Shown piece after piece: positions 28,484 through 36,454 of a stretch of DNA of 48,601 nucleotides; the first letter of the stretch is position 1, and each line of letters begins with the position of its first letter. The stretch covers positions 455,936-504,536 of the forward strand of contig NZ_CM002139.1 in NCBI RefSeq assembly GCF_000454545.1, in the 5' to 3' direction. The stretch comes from Xanthomonas cassavae CFBP 4642 (GTDB lineage Bacteria; Pseudomonadota; Gammaproteobacteria; Xanthomonadales; Xanthomonadaceae). The notes under the pieces are model-generated. The model was not told the DNA's origin, ran no database searches, and saw only the letters and a program-made list of their open reading frames with translations. The position numbers and the translations under genes are program-made.

Positions 28484-29602
28484 ATGCGCCTGCTGTTGTT
28501 CGCATTGCTGTTGCTCTGCGCAAATAGCGCCCGTGCCGATCCACACCGCATCTTCATTGCCGGCGATTCCACCGCTGCCGAATACGGTGCCGAGCGTGCG
28601 CCGCAAGCCGGCTGGGGCCAGATGCTGCAGGAGTGGTTCGACCCGGCGCAATGGCAGGTGCGCAACCACGCCAAGGGCGGCCGCAGTACCCGTAGTTTCA
28701 TCGCCGAGGGGCGCCTGGACGCCATCGCCAAGGACCTCCGTGCCGGCGACGTGCTGCTGATCCAGTTCGGCCACAACGACGCCAAACACGAAGATCCAAC
28801 CCGCTACACCGACCCGCAGGGCGACTATCAGCAGTTCCTGCGCCGTTATATCGCCGCCGCGCGCGACAATGGCGCCACGCCGATCCTGATCACGCCCGCT
28901 GCCCGTCTGCTCTACGACTTCGGCGCGCTGCTCGACACCCACGGCCGCTACACCCTGGCCATGCAGCAACTCGCCGCGCAGGAACAGGTTGGCCTGATCG
29001 ATCTCAACGCCAGTTCCAGCGACTGGATCCGCGCCCTCGGCGAACAGGCGGCCAGACCGTACTTCCTGATCGTTCCCGAACAAGGCAAAGCCGACGGCAC
29101 CCACTTCAGCCGCGCCGGCGCCACCGCCGTGGCGTGCCTGGTCGTGCATGGCTGGGTGCAGCTGCAACCCGCTCTCACGCCACAGTTGCGCCGCGATGCC
29201 GATTGCGGCGCCGCGCCCGATACTGCCGCACAGCGCGCCGCACAGGCACACCCTTCGCTGGTGGTGCACGAGCGCGACCTCGCCCGCACACAATCCGGCC
29301 CGCATGGCGGTGCCGGCCCCACCACGGCGTATCCGTTCTTCGCCGATGCCCCCGGGCTGAAGTTCGTCCTGCGCAAGCGTGTGTTGCACAAGGGCGCCGG
29401 CATCGGCCTGCACCTGCACTACAAGGACGAGATCTATTACATCGTCAGCGGCCGCGGCCTGTACGCGCTGGATGGCAAGCAATACGCAGTCGCTGCCGGC
29501 GATGCGTTGCTCACGCGGCCGGGAAGCACGCATGCGCTGCAGCAGACCGGCGACGAGGACCTGATCGTGCTGCTGGCATACACGGTCAAGCCAGCGGGCT
29601 GA
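28484..29602 (+). CDS. Exported SGNH acetylesterase fused to a cupin domain
   Basis: A 372-residue protein with a short signal peptide (MRLLLFALLLLCANSARA). Residues about 22-235 form a rhamnogalacturonan-acetylesterase-like SGNH domain with all blocks: AGDSTAAEYG, KGGRSTRSF, QFGHNDAKH and ADGTHFSRAG (catalytic Asp-His). After a linker, residues about 300-370 form a single-barrel cupin with a metal set HLHYKDEIYYIVSG and a later histidine in PGSTHALQQ. The likely role is deacetylation of pectic oligosaccharide outside the cytoplasm; the cupin could bind or convert the uronate released, as the cupin KdgF opens unsaturated uronates, but similarity to KdgF specifically is not shown. It ends the rightward uronate unit. 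Confidence 0.85.
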   Translation: MRLLLFALLLLCANSARADPHRIFIAGDSTAAEYGAERAPQAGWGQMLQEWFDPAQWQVRNHAKGGRSTRSFIAEGRLDAIAKDLRAGDVLLIQFGHNDAKHEDPTRYTDPQGDYQQFLRRYIAAARDNGATPILITPAARLLYDFGALLDTHGRYTLAMQQLAAQEQVGLIDLNASSSDWIRALGEQAARPYFLIVPEQGKADGTHFSRAGATAVACLVVHGWVQLQPALTPQLRRDADCGAAPDTAAQRAAQAHPSLVVHERDLARTQSGPHGGAGPTTAYPFFADAPGLKFVLRKRVLHKGAGIGLHLHYKDEIYYIVSGRGLYALDGKQYAVAAGDALLTRPGSTHALQQTGDEDLIVLLAYTVKPAG

Positions 29603-29886
29603 ACCCTGCACGGTACTCGTCGCGCAGGATGCGTGATGCGCACCACGGTGCCGGTGGGAGTGCAGGGCGCTGCGTACCGCCGATGCCTCACCTTCGGCCG
29701 TATCCGCCGCCGCCATCGCCGCCATCGAACGTGCCTTCCGGCTGTTGGCACGCAAGCGGAACGGAGGCCTGCCTGCTATCACACCCGGCGCTTGCACCAG
29801 AAGCGTTATGCGCTGTCTGCCAGCGCTGCGCGAGCTGTCTCGGATGATCCGCAGGCACGCTGCGTTGCCCGCAGCGCCTGCGCCGC

Positions 29887-30531
29887 TCAGGCCTTGTCCA
29901 CCCCGTAGTGCGCCAATCCCAGCCGCGCCAGGTCGCCAAGGTGGCGGTAATACACCTCTTCCCAGCCTTGCACGCGCTGGCGGTCGGTCTCGTTCATCGC
30001 GTCGAGGATGTCTTCGATGCTGAGCAGGTCCGGGTCTTCTTCCAGGCGTTCGAACACTGCGCCCAGGCCCTCGATGGCCTGCCGCGTCTGCGCCGCGCCC
30101 ATGGCCGCCAGCCCGCGTAGCGCATCGCTGCGGGTGGCGGCGTCCCAGCGGTCGAAGTAGCGTGCATAGCCGCTCTCGCTCATGTCTGCATCCAGCCGCG
30201 CCAATGCCACCAGCTCGCGTTCGCCCGGCGACAGGGCATCCATGCGTCCGCGCTGCGCGGTAAGCCTGGCCTGCGCGCGTGCGACGTGGCGGCGCCACAG
30301 CAACTCGGGCATGTTGAGCAGGCCGTCGGCCGTGGGCGGTGCGATCGCCGGCCAGTTCACGCCGAAGCTATCGTCGGTCAGTTGCCAGTGCGCACGCTGG
30401 GGCGGCGCGGCCCGCTGCAGGAGGCGATGGGCCTGGATGGGCTCGTCGATGCGCATGCCGTTGGCCAGGGTGAACAGCAGGCGGGTGTCGTCCAGCTCCA
30501 AGCGCCGGATGCGAAGCTGCGTCAGGTCCAT
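29887..30531 (-). CDS. DUF2442-like/DMP19-like protein of unknown function
   Basis: A 214-residue predicted cytoplasmic protein. The first 70 residues (LTQLRIRRLELDDTRLLFTL, then DSFGVNWPAI) look like a DUF2442 domain, and the C-terminal half (residues 120-210, with EEDPDLLSIEDILDAMNETD) is an acidic helical segment resembling DUF4375/DMP19. It lies 68 bases downstream of phhA on the same strand and may be co-transcribed. A truncated copy of its first 38 codons exists at 37592. The 284 bases between its stop and the upstream cupin fusion gene hold nothing I can assign. Confidence 0.7.
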   Translation of the reverse strand: MDLTQLRIRRLELDDTRLLFTLANGMRIDEPIQAHRLLQRAAPPQRAHWQLTDDSFGVNWPAIAPPTADGLLNMPELLWRRHVARAQARLTAQRGRMDALSPGERELVALARLDADMSESGYARYFDRWDAATRSDALRGLAAMGAAQTRQAIEGLGAVFERLEEDPDLLSIEDILDAMNETDRQRVQGWEEVYYRHLGDLARLGLAHYGVDKA

Positions 30532-30599
30532 TGAGCGAAGGCGGTATGGGGAGGTTTGACCATAGTCCGGCTCGGCAGTGGTGTCGAGTCGGTGCAGCC

Positions 30600-31490
30600 T
30601 CACACGTCGCCGTCTGTACTCCAGCCCTGGCCGCTGCCACGCTGGATGACCCGATCGGTGTCCAGCACCTCGCCGGCCGGCACCTGCGCCTGCTGCGCAA
30701 GATCGGCATAGATCGGGGTGAAATCCGGCGCGGTGGCGCTCATCAACTGCGCAAAGCTGTCGATGACGAAGTAGGTCTTCTGGAAGCTGTCGATGCGGTA
30801 GCGCGTGCGCATGATGCGTTGCAGGTCGAAGCCGATCCGGTTGGGCGCCGGCGATTCCAGCGAGTGCAGCGATTCGCCCTTCGACGACACGATGCCGGCA
30901 CCGAAGATGCGCAGCCCCTGCGGTGTGGCGATCAGGCCGAACTCCACCGTGTACCAGTACAGGCGCGTCAGGTTCTGCAGCGCGTCCGCGCCGATGCAGT
31001 GCGCCTTGACCCCGCCGCGGCCGTAGGCCTGCATGAAGTCGGCGAACACCGGGTTCATCAGCAGCGGCACATGCCCGAACAGGTCGTGGAACAGGTCCGG
31101 TTCGGCGATGTAATCGATCTGGTCCGGGCGGCGGATCCACCAGGTCACCGGGAAACGCTGGTTGGCCAGATGATCGAAGAAGTCCAGCTCCGGCAGCAGG
31201 CCTTCCACGCCCACCAGGGTCCAGCCGGTGGCCGCCTGCAGCACCGCGTTGAGTGCGTCGAAGCGGGGGATCTGCGTATCGTCCATGCCCATGGCGTCCT
31301 GTGCCTGCAGGAATTCATCGCAGGCGCGGCCGACCAGCAACTCGCGCTGGCGCCGGTACAAGGTGCCCCAGGTGGCGTGGTCGTCGGTGCTGTAGCCCTC
31401 CCATGGCTGGTCGATCACGGCGGTGGTATAGACCGGCACATAGCCCTTGTCGGTGAGCTGGTTTTCGACACGGCGCGAGCCGGTATTCAT
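30600..31490 (-). CDS. phhA: Phenylalanine 4-monooxygenase
   Basis: A 296-residue bacterial phenylalanine hydroxylase that uses iron, oxygen and a tetrahydropterin to make tyrosine. The iron ligands are visible in DLFHDLFGHVPLLMNP (two histidines) and WYTVEFGL (glutamate). Other family features include the substrate-side WWIRRPDQIDYI and the C-terminal RTRYRIDSFQKTYFV. Size matches the monofunctional bacterial enzyme, without the regulatory ACT domain. The ATG at 31490 is the start; a divergent Lrp/AsnC-type gene begins 130 bases away with a perfect inverted repeat between them. Confidence 0.95.
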   Translation of the reverse strand: MNTGSRRVENQLTDKGYVPVYTTAVIDQPWEGYSTDDHATWGTLYRRQRELLVGRACDEFLQAQDAMGMDDTQIPRFDALNAVLQAATGWTLVGVEGLLPELDFFDHLANQRFPVTWWIRRPDQIDYIAEPDLFHDLFGHVPLLMNPVFADFMQAYGRGGVKAHCIGADALQNLTRLYWYTVEFGLIATPQGLRIFGAGIVSSKGESLHSLESPAPNRIGFDLQRIMRTRYRIDSFQKTYFVIDSFAQLMSATAPDFTPIYADLAQQAQVPAGEVLDTDRVIQRGSGQGWSTDGDV

Positions 31491-31552
31491 GCGGGCAGGA
31501 GGTCCGTGGCGGCAGGCGTTCACCTTAGCCGGATCGCGGCGCAACAGGATTG

Positions 31553-31591
31553 CGAATCTTGCGCAACCAGGCGGCTGGCGCGCAAGATTCG
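31553..31591. promoter_or_regulatory. Inverted repeat between phhA and lrp-like gene, likely Lrp/AsnC operator
   Basis: CGAATCTTGCGC (31553-31564) and GCGCAAGATTCG (31580-31591) are perfect 12-base inverted repeats 15 bases apart. They lie 29 bases before the regulator start and 63 before the phhA start. Related half-sites (GCGCAAC at 31540 region and 31611-31617) sit alongside, fitting cooperative binding by an Lrp-type octamer. Confidence 0.7.
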
Positions 31592-31619
31592 TGCCTCTTC
31601 TTCTGCTGCTGCGCAACAT

Positions 31620-32102
31620 ATGGATCAGCCCGTCGCCCTGGACCGCACCGATCTGCGGTTGCTCGCCCTGTTGCAGACGCAGGGGCGCAGCAGCAACGCC
31701 GAACTCGCCGTGCAGGTGAATCTTTCCGCCTCGGCCTGTCTGCGCCGCACCCAACGGCTGGAGGCGGCCGGCATCATCGCCGGCTATGGCGCGCGGCTGG
31801 ACGCGCGTGCGCTGGGACTGGGGCTGCAGGCCTTCGTGCGGGTACAGCTGGAACAGCATGGCCAGGCCGACATCGAGTTGTTCGCCGATGGCGTCCGTGG
31901 CTGGGATGAGGTGGTGGCGTGCTGGGCACTGACCGGCGACATGGATTACCTGTTGCAGGTGCAGGTGCGCGACCTGGAGCACTTCTCGCGCTTCCTGCTC
32001 GACCGCCTGCTCAACGCCACCGGCGTGTCCGACGTCAATTCCAGCTTCGTGCTGCGCACGGTCAAGGCGCCTGAGGGCCTGCCGCTGTCGCATCTGGCGT
32101 GA
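31620..32102 (+). CDS. Lrp/AsnC-family transcriptional regulator
   Basis: A 160-residue regulator with the Lrp winged helix-turn-helix (LDRTDLRLLALLQTQGRSSN, then LAVQVNLSASACLRRTQRLEAAGII) and a C-terminal RAM effector domain (ACWALTGDMDYLLQVQV). It is divergent from phhA, and such pairs usually mean control of aromatic amino acid breakdown, with phenylalanine or tyrosine as candidate effector. The ATG at 31620 gives the conserved N-terminus. Confidence 0.9.
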   Translation: MDQPVALDRTDLRLLALLQTQGRSSNAELAVQVNLSASACLRRTQRLEAAGIIAGYGARLDARALGLGLQAFVRVQLEQHGQADIELFADGVRGWDEVVACWALTGDMDYLLQVQVRDLEHFSRFLLDRLLNATGVSDVNSSFVLRTVKAPEGLPLSHLA

Positions 32103-32180
32103 GGGCAGCCGTCAATAAGGCCCTTCCAAGCGCGGAAGTGGCAGCCACCCGCCGCCGCCGAGCCACGCAAAACTTGCCTC

Positions 32181-32205
32181 GCAAACGATAACGATTTACA
32201 TTTGC
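32181..32205 (+). promoter_or_regulatory. Fur-box-like sequence before the TonB receptor gene
   Basis: GCAAACGATAACGATTTACATTTGC, an imperfect palindrome with GCAAA/TTTGC ends, contains GATAACGATTTACATT, a partial match to the Fur consensus GATAATGATAATCATTATC. It is 144 bases before the receptor start. The site stands out as AT-rich in GC-rich surroundings. Confidence 0.5.
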
Positions 32206-32348
32206 GTAACGTCTGGCCGCTCCGGCCACGTCCTTCTCGTCGATCCGCCAGCCTCGCCAGGCCAGCCAGTCCATCGCCTGAGCACGACGCCGACCCGACC
32301 CCTTGTGTCGCCCACGCCTGGCGTGCGCGCGCGTTCGACGAGAAACCG

Positions 32349-34535
32349 ATGCCTGCAATTACCCCTGCACCGACCCCGCTGTCTGTCGCACTGCTGTGCG
32401 CGCTGACCCTGGCGCCCGCCGTCCACGCCGCCGACCTGGCCGAAGCCACCACCCTGGACCAGGTCAACGTCAACGGGACAGTGAGCCGTGCGCAGCCGGC
32501 CACCACCACGCGGCTGCCGCTGACCCTGCAGGAAACCCCGCAGTCGGTGAGCGTGATCGGCCTGCAGCGGCTGGAAGAGCAATCGCTGTTCAGCATCGAC
32601 GATGTGATGCGCAACGTCACTGGCGTCAACGTCTCGTTCTACGACACCCAGCGCCCGCTGTATTTCGCGCGCGGGTTCCAGATCACCGACTTCCAGATCG
32701 ACGGCCTGCCCACCTACAGCGGCGCCACCAACCAGGAATACGACACGGTCTTCTACGACCGCATCGAAGTGATCCGCGGCGCCAACGGCCTGCTCACCGG
32801 TGCGGGCATTCCCTCGGCCACGGTGAACCTGCTGCGCAAGCGCCCCGGCAAGGAGTTCGATGCCTCGTTCGCAGTGAGTGCGGGCACCTGGGATTTCCGC
32901 CGCATGCAGGCCGATGTCAATGCGCCGCTGACCAGCGACGGGCGCTTTCGCAGCCGCGTGGTGGCCGCCTGGCAGGACCGCGATTACTATTACGACCGCT
33001 ATCACGACAGCAAGATGTCCGGCATGGCGGTACTGGAAGGCGACCTGACCGACAGCACCACGCTCACCGTCGGCTACCAGCGCCAGGACAACACCCCGGT
33101 CGGGTCGACCTGGGGCACGGTGCCGTTCTTCGCCGCCGACGGCACATTTGCCAACCTGGCGCGTTCCACCAACATGGCACCGGCCTGGACGCGCTGGCAG
33201 CGCGAGACCAGCACCGCGTTCGCCAACCTCGAACAACGCTTCGGCGAGGACTGGTTGTTGCGCGTCAACTACGCGCACACCAAGGGCCAGGTGCAGAACA
33301 TGCGCGTCTACGGCACCGGTTACCCGGCTGCCGATGGCAGCGGCGTATTCCTGCGCACCGCGGCCGGCGAAACCGAAGACGCCCGCGACGGCGTGGACGT
33401 GTATCTGTCCGGCGGCTTCTCGCTGTTCGGCCGCCAGCACGACGTGGTCATCGGCGGCAGTTGGCAGGACCTGCAGTCCACCGCCTATCCCACCGCACAG
33501 ACCTATCCCGCCGACTGGGCCACCTGCGGCAGCGAACGTTGCTATTTCATCCCGAACATCCGCAACTGGGACGGCGACATTTCCGAAGTGACCTACGCAC
33601 GCACCGGCCGGCGCAACGAAGCGCGGACCACCCAGCGCGGCGTGTATGCCTCCACGCGGTTTCGCCTGGCCGATCCGCTGTCGTTGATCGCTGGCGCGCG
33701 CCTGAGTTCGTGGGAGACCCGCACCCAGGCCGTCAATGCGGCCGGTGCCTACACCAGCACCAGCGGCCGCTACGAAGTGAGCGATGAAGTCACGCCGTAT
33801 GTGGGCCTGGTCTACGACATCGTGCCGGACGTGTCGGCGTATGCCAGCTACACCGAAATCTTCAACCCGCAGAATTACCGCGACAAGGACAACAACCTGC
33901 TTGCGCCGGTGGAAGGCTCCAACCTGGAGGCCGGCATCAAGGCGCAGTTGCTCGGTGGTCGCGCGATGGCCACTGCGGCGGTGTTCGAGGCCAGGCAGGA
34001 CAATTACGCACTGCGCGACATGACCCAGCCGGAAGCCTCGCTGCCGGACGGTAGCTCGGCCTATATCGGCGTGGACGGCACCAAGAGCCGCGGCTGGGAG
34101 GTGGACTTCAACGGCGAAGTGCTGTCCGGTTGGACCGTCAACGCCGGCTACACCCACGTCAAGGTCACCCGCGCGCCCACCGATGCGATCTACGCCAACC
34201 TGCCCGAAGACTATCTGCAGCTCTCCACCCAGTGGCGCCTGCCGGGCGCATGGGACCGCCTGAGCATCGGCGGCGGCGTCAGCTGGCAGAGCGCGGTGCG
34301 CGGCGTCAATATCGAACGCCCCACCGGCGATGGCAGCGGCGCCACCACCCCGGTCACGGTGGTGCAGAACCCGTACGCACTGGTGCACTTCAACGCCAAC
34401 TACCGCTTCAGCGACCAATGGACCGCCACGCTGGCGGTGCGCAATGCGTTCGACAAGACCTATTGGGCGAACCTGGACTACCAGAACTACGGCGAACCGC
34501 GCTTCGTCAGCGTGTCGCTGCGCTGGAGGTACTGA
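32349..34535 (+). CDS. TonB-dependent siderophore receptor
   Basis: A 728-residue outer-membrane receptor of the FhuE/FpvA type. It has a signal peptide (LSVALLCALTLAPAVHA), a plug domain (LPLTLQETPQSVSVIGLQRL, IDDVMRNVTGVNVSFYD, DRIEVIRGANGLLTGAG) and a beta-barrel ending FVSVSLRWRY with the terminal aromatic. A TonB-box-like stretch is near TLDQVNVNGT. It has no N-terminal signalling domain, so it is not of the FecA-sigma type. The substrate is probably a ferric siderophore of hydroxamate kind, given the family. A Fur-like box lies upstream. Confidence 0.93.
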   Translation: MPAITPAPTPLSVALLCALTLAPAVHAADLAEATTLDQVNVNGTVSRAQPATTTRLPLTLQETPQSVSVIGLQRLEEQSLFSIDDVMRNVTGVNVSFYDTQRPLYFARGFQITDFQIDGLPTYSGATNQEYDTVFYDRIEVIRGANGLLTGAGIPSATVNLLRKRPGKEFDASFAVSAGTWDFRRMQADVNAPLTSDGRFRSRVVAAWQDRDYYYDRYHDSKMSGMAVLEGDLTDSTTLTVGYQRQDNTPVGSTWGTVPFFAADGTFANLARSTNMAPAWTRWQRETSTAFANLEQRFGEDWLLRVNYAHTKGQVQNMRVYGTGYPAADGSGVFLRTAAGETEDARDGVDVYLSGGFSLFGRQHDVVIGGSWQDLQSTAYPTAQTYPADWATCGSERCYFIPNIRNWDGDISEVTYARTGRRNEARTTQRGVYASTRFRLADPLSLIAGARLSSWETRTQAVNAAGAYTSTSGRYEVSDEVTPYVGLVYDIVPDVSAYASYTEIFNPQNYRDKDNNLLAPVEGSNLEAGIKAQLLGGRAMATAAVFEARQDNYALRDMTQPEASLPDGSSAYIGVDGTKSRGWEVDFNGEVLSGWTVNAGYTHVKVTRAPTDAIYANLPEDYLQLSTQWRLPGAWDRLSIGGGVSWQSAVRGVNIERPTGDGSGATTPVTVVQNPYALVHFNANYRFSDQWTATLAVRNAFDKTYWANLDYQNYGEPRFVSVSLRWRY

Positions 34536-34681
34536 GGGCTTGCGGAGACATCGGTAGAGCTGCGCGGCCGGGGCCGCTCCTGCACGGAGCGGTTTGCGGC
34601 GGTTGCAGGTGCCCGCACAAAAATGCGCCCGTGGTGTAGGAGCGGCCCTGGCCGCGAAGCCGTACCGATCACCCAGACGGC
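34533..34681. repeat. Intergenic repeat copy 1 containing two facing REP-like motifs
   Basis: Begins at the receptor stop codon (TGAGGGCTTGCGGAGACATC) and includes CGGCCGGGGCCGCTCCTGCA and, facing it, GTAGGAGCGGCCCTGGCCGC. The two can fold into a long stem. A nearly identical copy starts 259 bases downstream. The second motif is a common type of Xanthomonas and Pseudomonas intergenic repeat. Confidence 0.8.
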
Positions 34682-34791
34682 GGCGCCTCTGGCACCGCAT
34701 CGGTCATCCAGCGGTATCCGCTGCGACGGCGTTGTCTTCGATTGGACAGACGCGAAGCGTTACGCGTGATGCCGCATGGCTGGGGCGGTAT

Positions 34792-34934
34792 TGAGGGCTT
34801 GCGGAGACATCGGTGGAGCTGCGCGGCCGGGGCCGCTCCTGCACGGAGCGGCGCTTGCAGGTGCCCGCAGAAAAAATGCGCCCGTGATGTAGGAGCGGCC
34901 CTGGCCGCGAAGCCGTACCGATCACCCAGACGGC
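34792..34934. repeat. Intergenic repeat copy 2
   Basis: Repeats copy 1 almost base for base, with a shorter middle (GCGGCGCTTGCAGG in place of GCGGTTTGCGGCGGTTGCAGG) and a few substitutions. The region 34682-34791 between the copies and 34935-34989 after them contains no gene I can support. Confidence 0.8.
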
Positions 34935-34989
34935 CGCTGCGCCGTGGCGCGGTGCGGTCGCCAGCCCCCTCATCGGACCTGCAGCCGCT

Positions 34990-36027
34990 TCACGGCGCCA
35001 CGCAGTCCTCGTCCTTGCCGCGCAGCTTGTCCCAGCGCGTGCGCTGTTCCAGGCAACGCTGGTAGGCCTGTTGTTTTGCGGCGGCCGCCTGCTCGGCCGC
35101 ATTGCGCACCGCGCTGCTGCGTGCGGCCTGCAACTGCGCGATCTTGGCGCGGATCTGCGGCATCGCCGCCATCGCTGCGCGCTCGCCTTCCAGGATCGCG
35201 GTGCCGCGCTGGTTGAAATCGGCCGAGCCGATATCGCTGACCTTGGGGCGAATCACCACGTCGGCGCGCGTGAGTTCGGCTTCGCCCAGGCGCTGGCCCA
35301 TGATCGAGATCGATTGATTCACCGTTCCCAGCAGATCGCCCGGATTTTTTCCGCTGGCCTTGCTGGAAATGTCCACCGCCACCACGAACTCGGCGCCCAG
35401 CTGGCGCGCGGCATCCACCGGCACCGGGCTGACCACGCCGCCGTCGACGAAGTGATAGTTGCCGATGGTCACCGGCTCGAACACGCCGGGAATGCTGCTG
35501 GACGCACGCACTGCCTGACCGGCATTGCCACGCACGAACACGATCCGTTCACCGTCTTCCAGGCGCGTGGACACGGCCGCGAACGGCTTGCGCAATTTCT
35601 CGATCGGCTTGCCGCCGAGTTGCGCATTGACGTAGTCCTGCAGCTTTTGCCCCTGCACCAGGCCGCCGGACAACAGCCGCACATCGCGGATGCTGGTCTG
35701 GTCCAGCGCAACGGCTTTTTCCTGCATCTGGAAGGCGTCCATGCCACTGGCATACAACGCGCCGACCACGCTGCCGGCACTGGTGCCCGACACCACCACC
35801 GGCGCAAACCCGTTGGCCTCCAGCATCTTGATCACGCCGATATGCGCAAAGCCCTTGGCCGCGCCGCCGCCAAGCGCGATGCCGATCTTCACCGGCTTGG
35901 GTGCAGTGGCCGAAGGCGCCGGCACTACCGGCGCAGGTGGTGCCGGGCGCGGCTGTCCACCGCAGGCCGAGAGCAGACCGAGCACGGACAACAGGGCAAG
36001 CGAGCGGGGGCGGCGGAGCGCGGTCAT
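34990..36027 (-). CDS. Patatin-like phospholipase lipoprotein
   Basis: A 345-residue protein starting at ATG 36027, with a lipoprotein signal (LALLSVLGLLSACGG) that places it on a membrane facing the periplasm. The patatin domain has the oxyanion motif GIALGGGAAKGFAHIG, nucleophile serine in VVSGTSAGS and the catalytic aspartate in VDGGVVSPVPV, so it is probably an active lipid acyl hydrolase of the RssA type. A C-terminal Ala/Gln-rich helical tail follows. The earlier open frame from 36132 has no signal-like start. Repeats flank it on both sides. Confidence 0.9.
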   Translation of the reverse strand: MTALRRPRSLALLSVLGLLSACGGQPRPAPPAPVVPAPSATAPKPVKIGIALGGGAAKGFAHIGVIKMLEANGFAPVVVSGTSAGSVVGALYASGMDAFQMQEKAVALDQTSIRDVRLLSGGLVQGQKLQDYVNAQLGGKPIEKLRKPFAAVSTRLEDGERIVFVRGNAGQAVRASSSIPGVFEPVTIGNYHFVDGGVVSPVPVDAARQLGAEFVVAVDISSKASGKNPGDLLGTVNQSISIMGQRLGEAELTRADVVIRPKVSDIGSADFNQRGTAILEGERAAMAAMPQIRAKIAQLQAARSSAVRNAAEQAAAAKQQAYQRCLEQRTRWDKLRGKDEDCVAP

Positions 36028-36454
36028 GGCGAAAACGTCGATGGGAAAGGCGAGGGAGAATACACGCGCGCCGAGACGATCGCTGCGCTCGTGAGCCTCC
36101 CTTACAGAGGGAAAGACGCGTCGATTCCGCAAGAACAGCCGCTGGCTGCGCTCGGACTGCCGTCATGGCACCAATCGCCCGGTACTTCGCCCTTCTCCCG
36201 CCGGGACATTGTCCATCCTTGATGGAGGAGAAGGTGCCCGACGGGCGGATGAGGGTACGCGCGAAGCCACGTGCAGTTGGAACGACACGAGGGCCTCGCC
36301 CCCGTACCCTCACCCCAACCCCTCTCCGGTGGGGAGAGGGGCTTAGACAGGACGGCACCGTGGTAGTGCGCAACCGCTCGGCCCGCACCACGCGTCCTTG
36401 GACCAACGTGCGACTGCACAAATCACCGGCGCACTCAGCTGGCGCGTCACCCAA
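36028..36454. repeat. Intergenic region with composite palindromic repeat (36189-36350)
   Basis: CCTTCTCC at 36189 opens an inverted-orientation unit ending GTGCCCGACGGGCGGATGAGGGTACGCG (first half 36189-36262, with an atypically long loop), then CCCGTACCCTCACCCCAACC with a CCCTCTCC/GGAGAGGG hairpin (36301-36345). It is a member of the same family as at 25.2 and 28.3 kb. I see no gene in the whole 427-base gap between the patatin gene start and the end of the GYF-AIM24 gene. Confidence 0.65.

Noticed and set aside
32349..34535. Possibility that the TonB receptor is a pectin-oligosaccharide receptor
   Set aside because: Plug motifs match siderophore receptors, the gene lies outside the proposed regulon and has a Fur-like site rather than the LacI operator.
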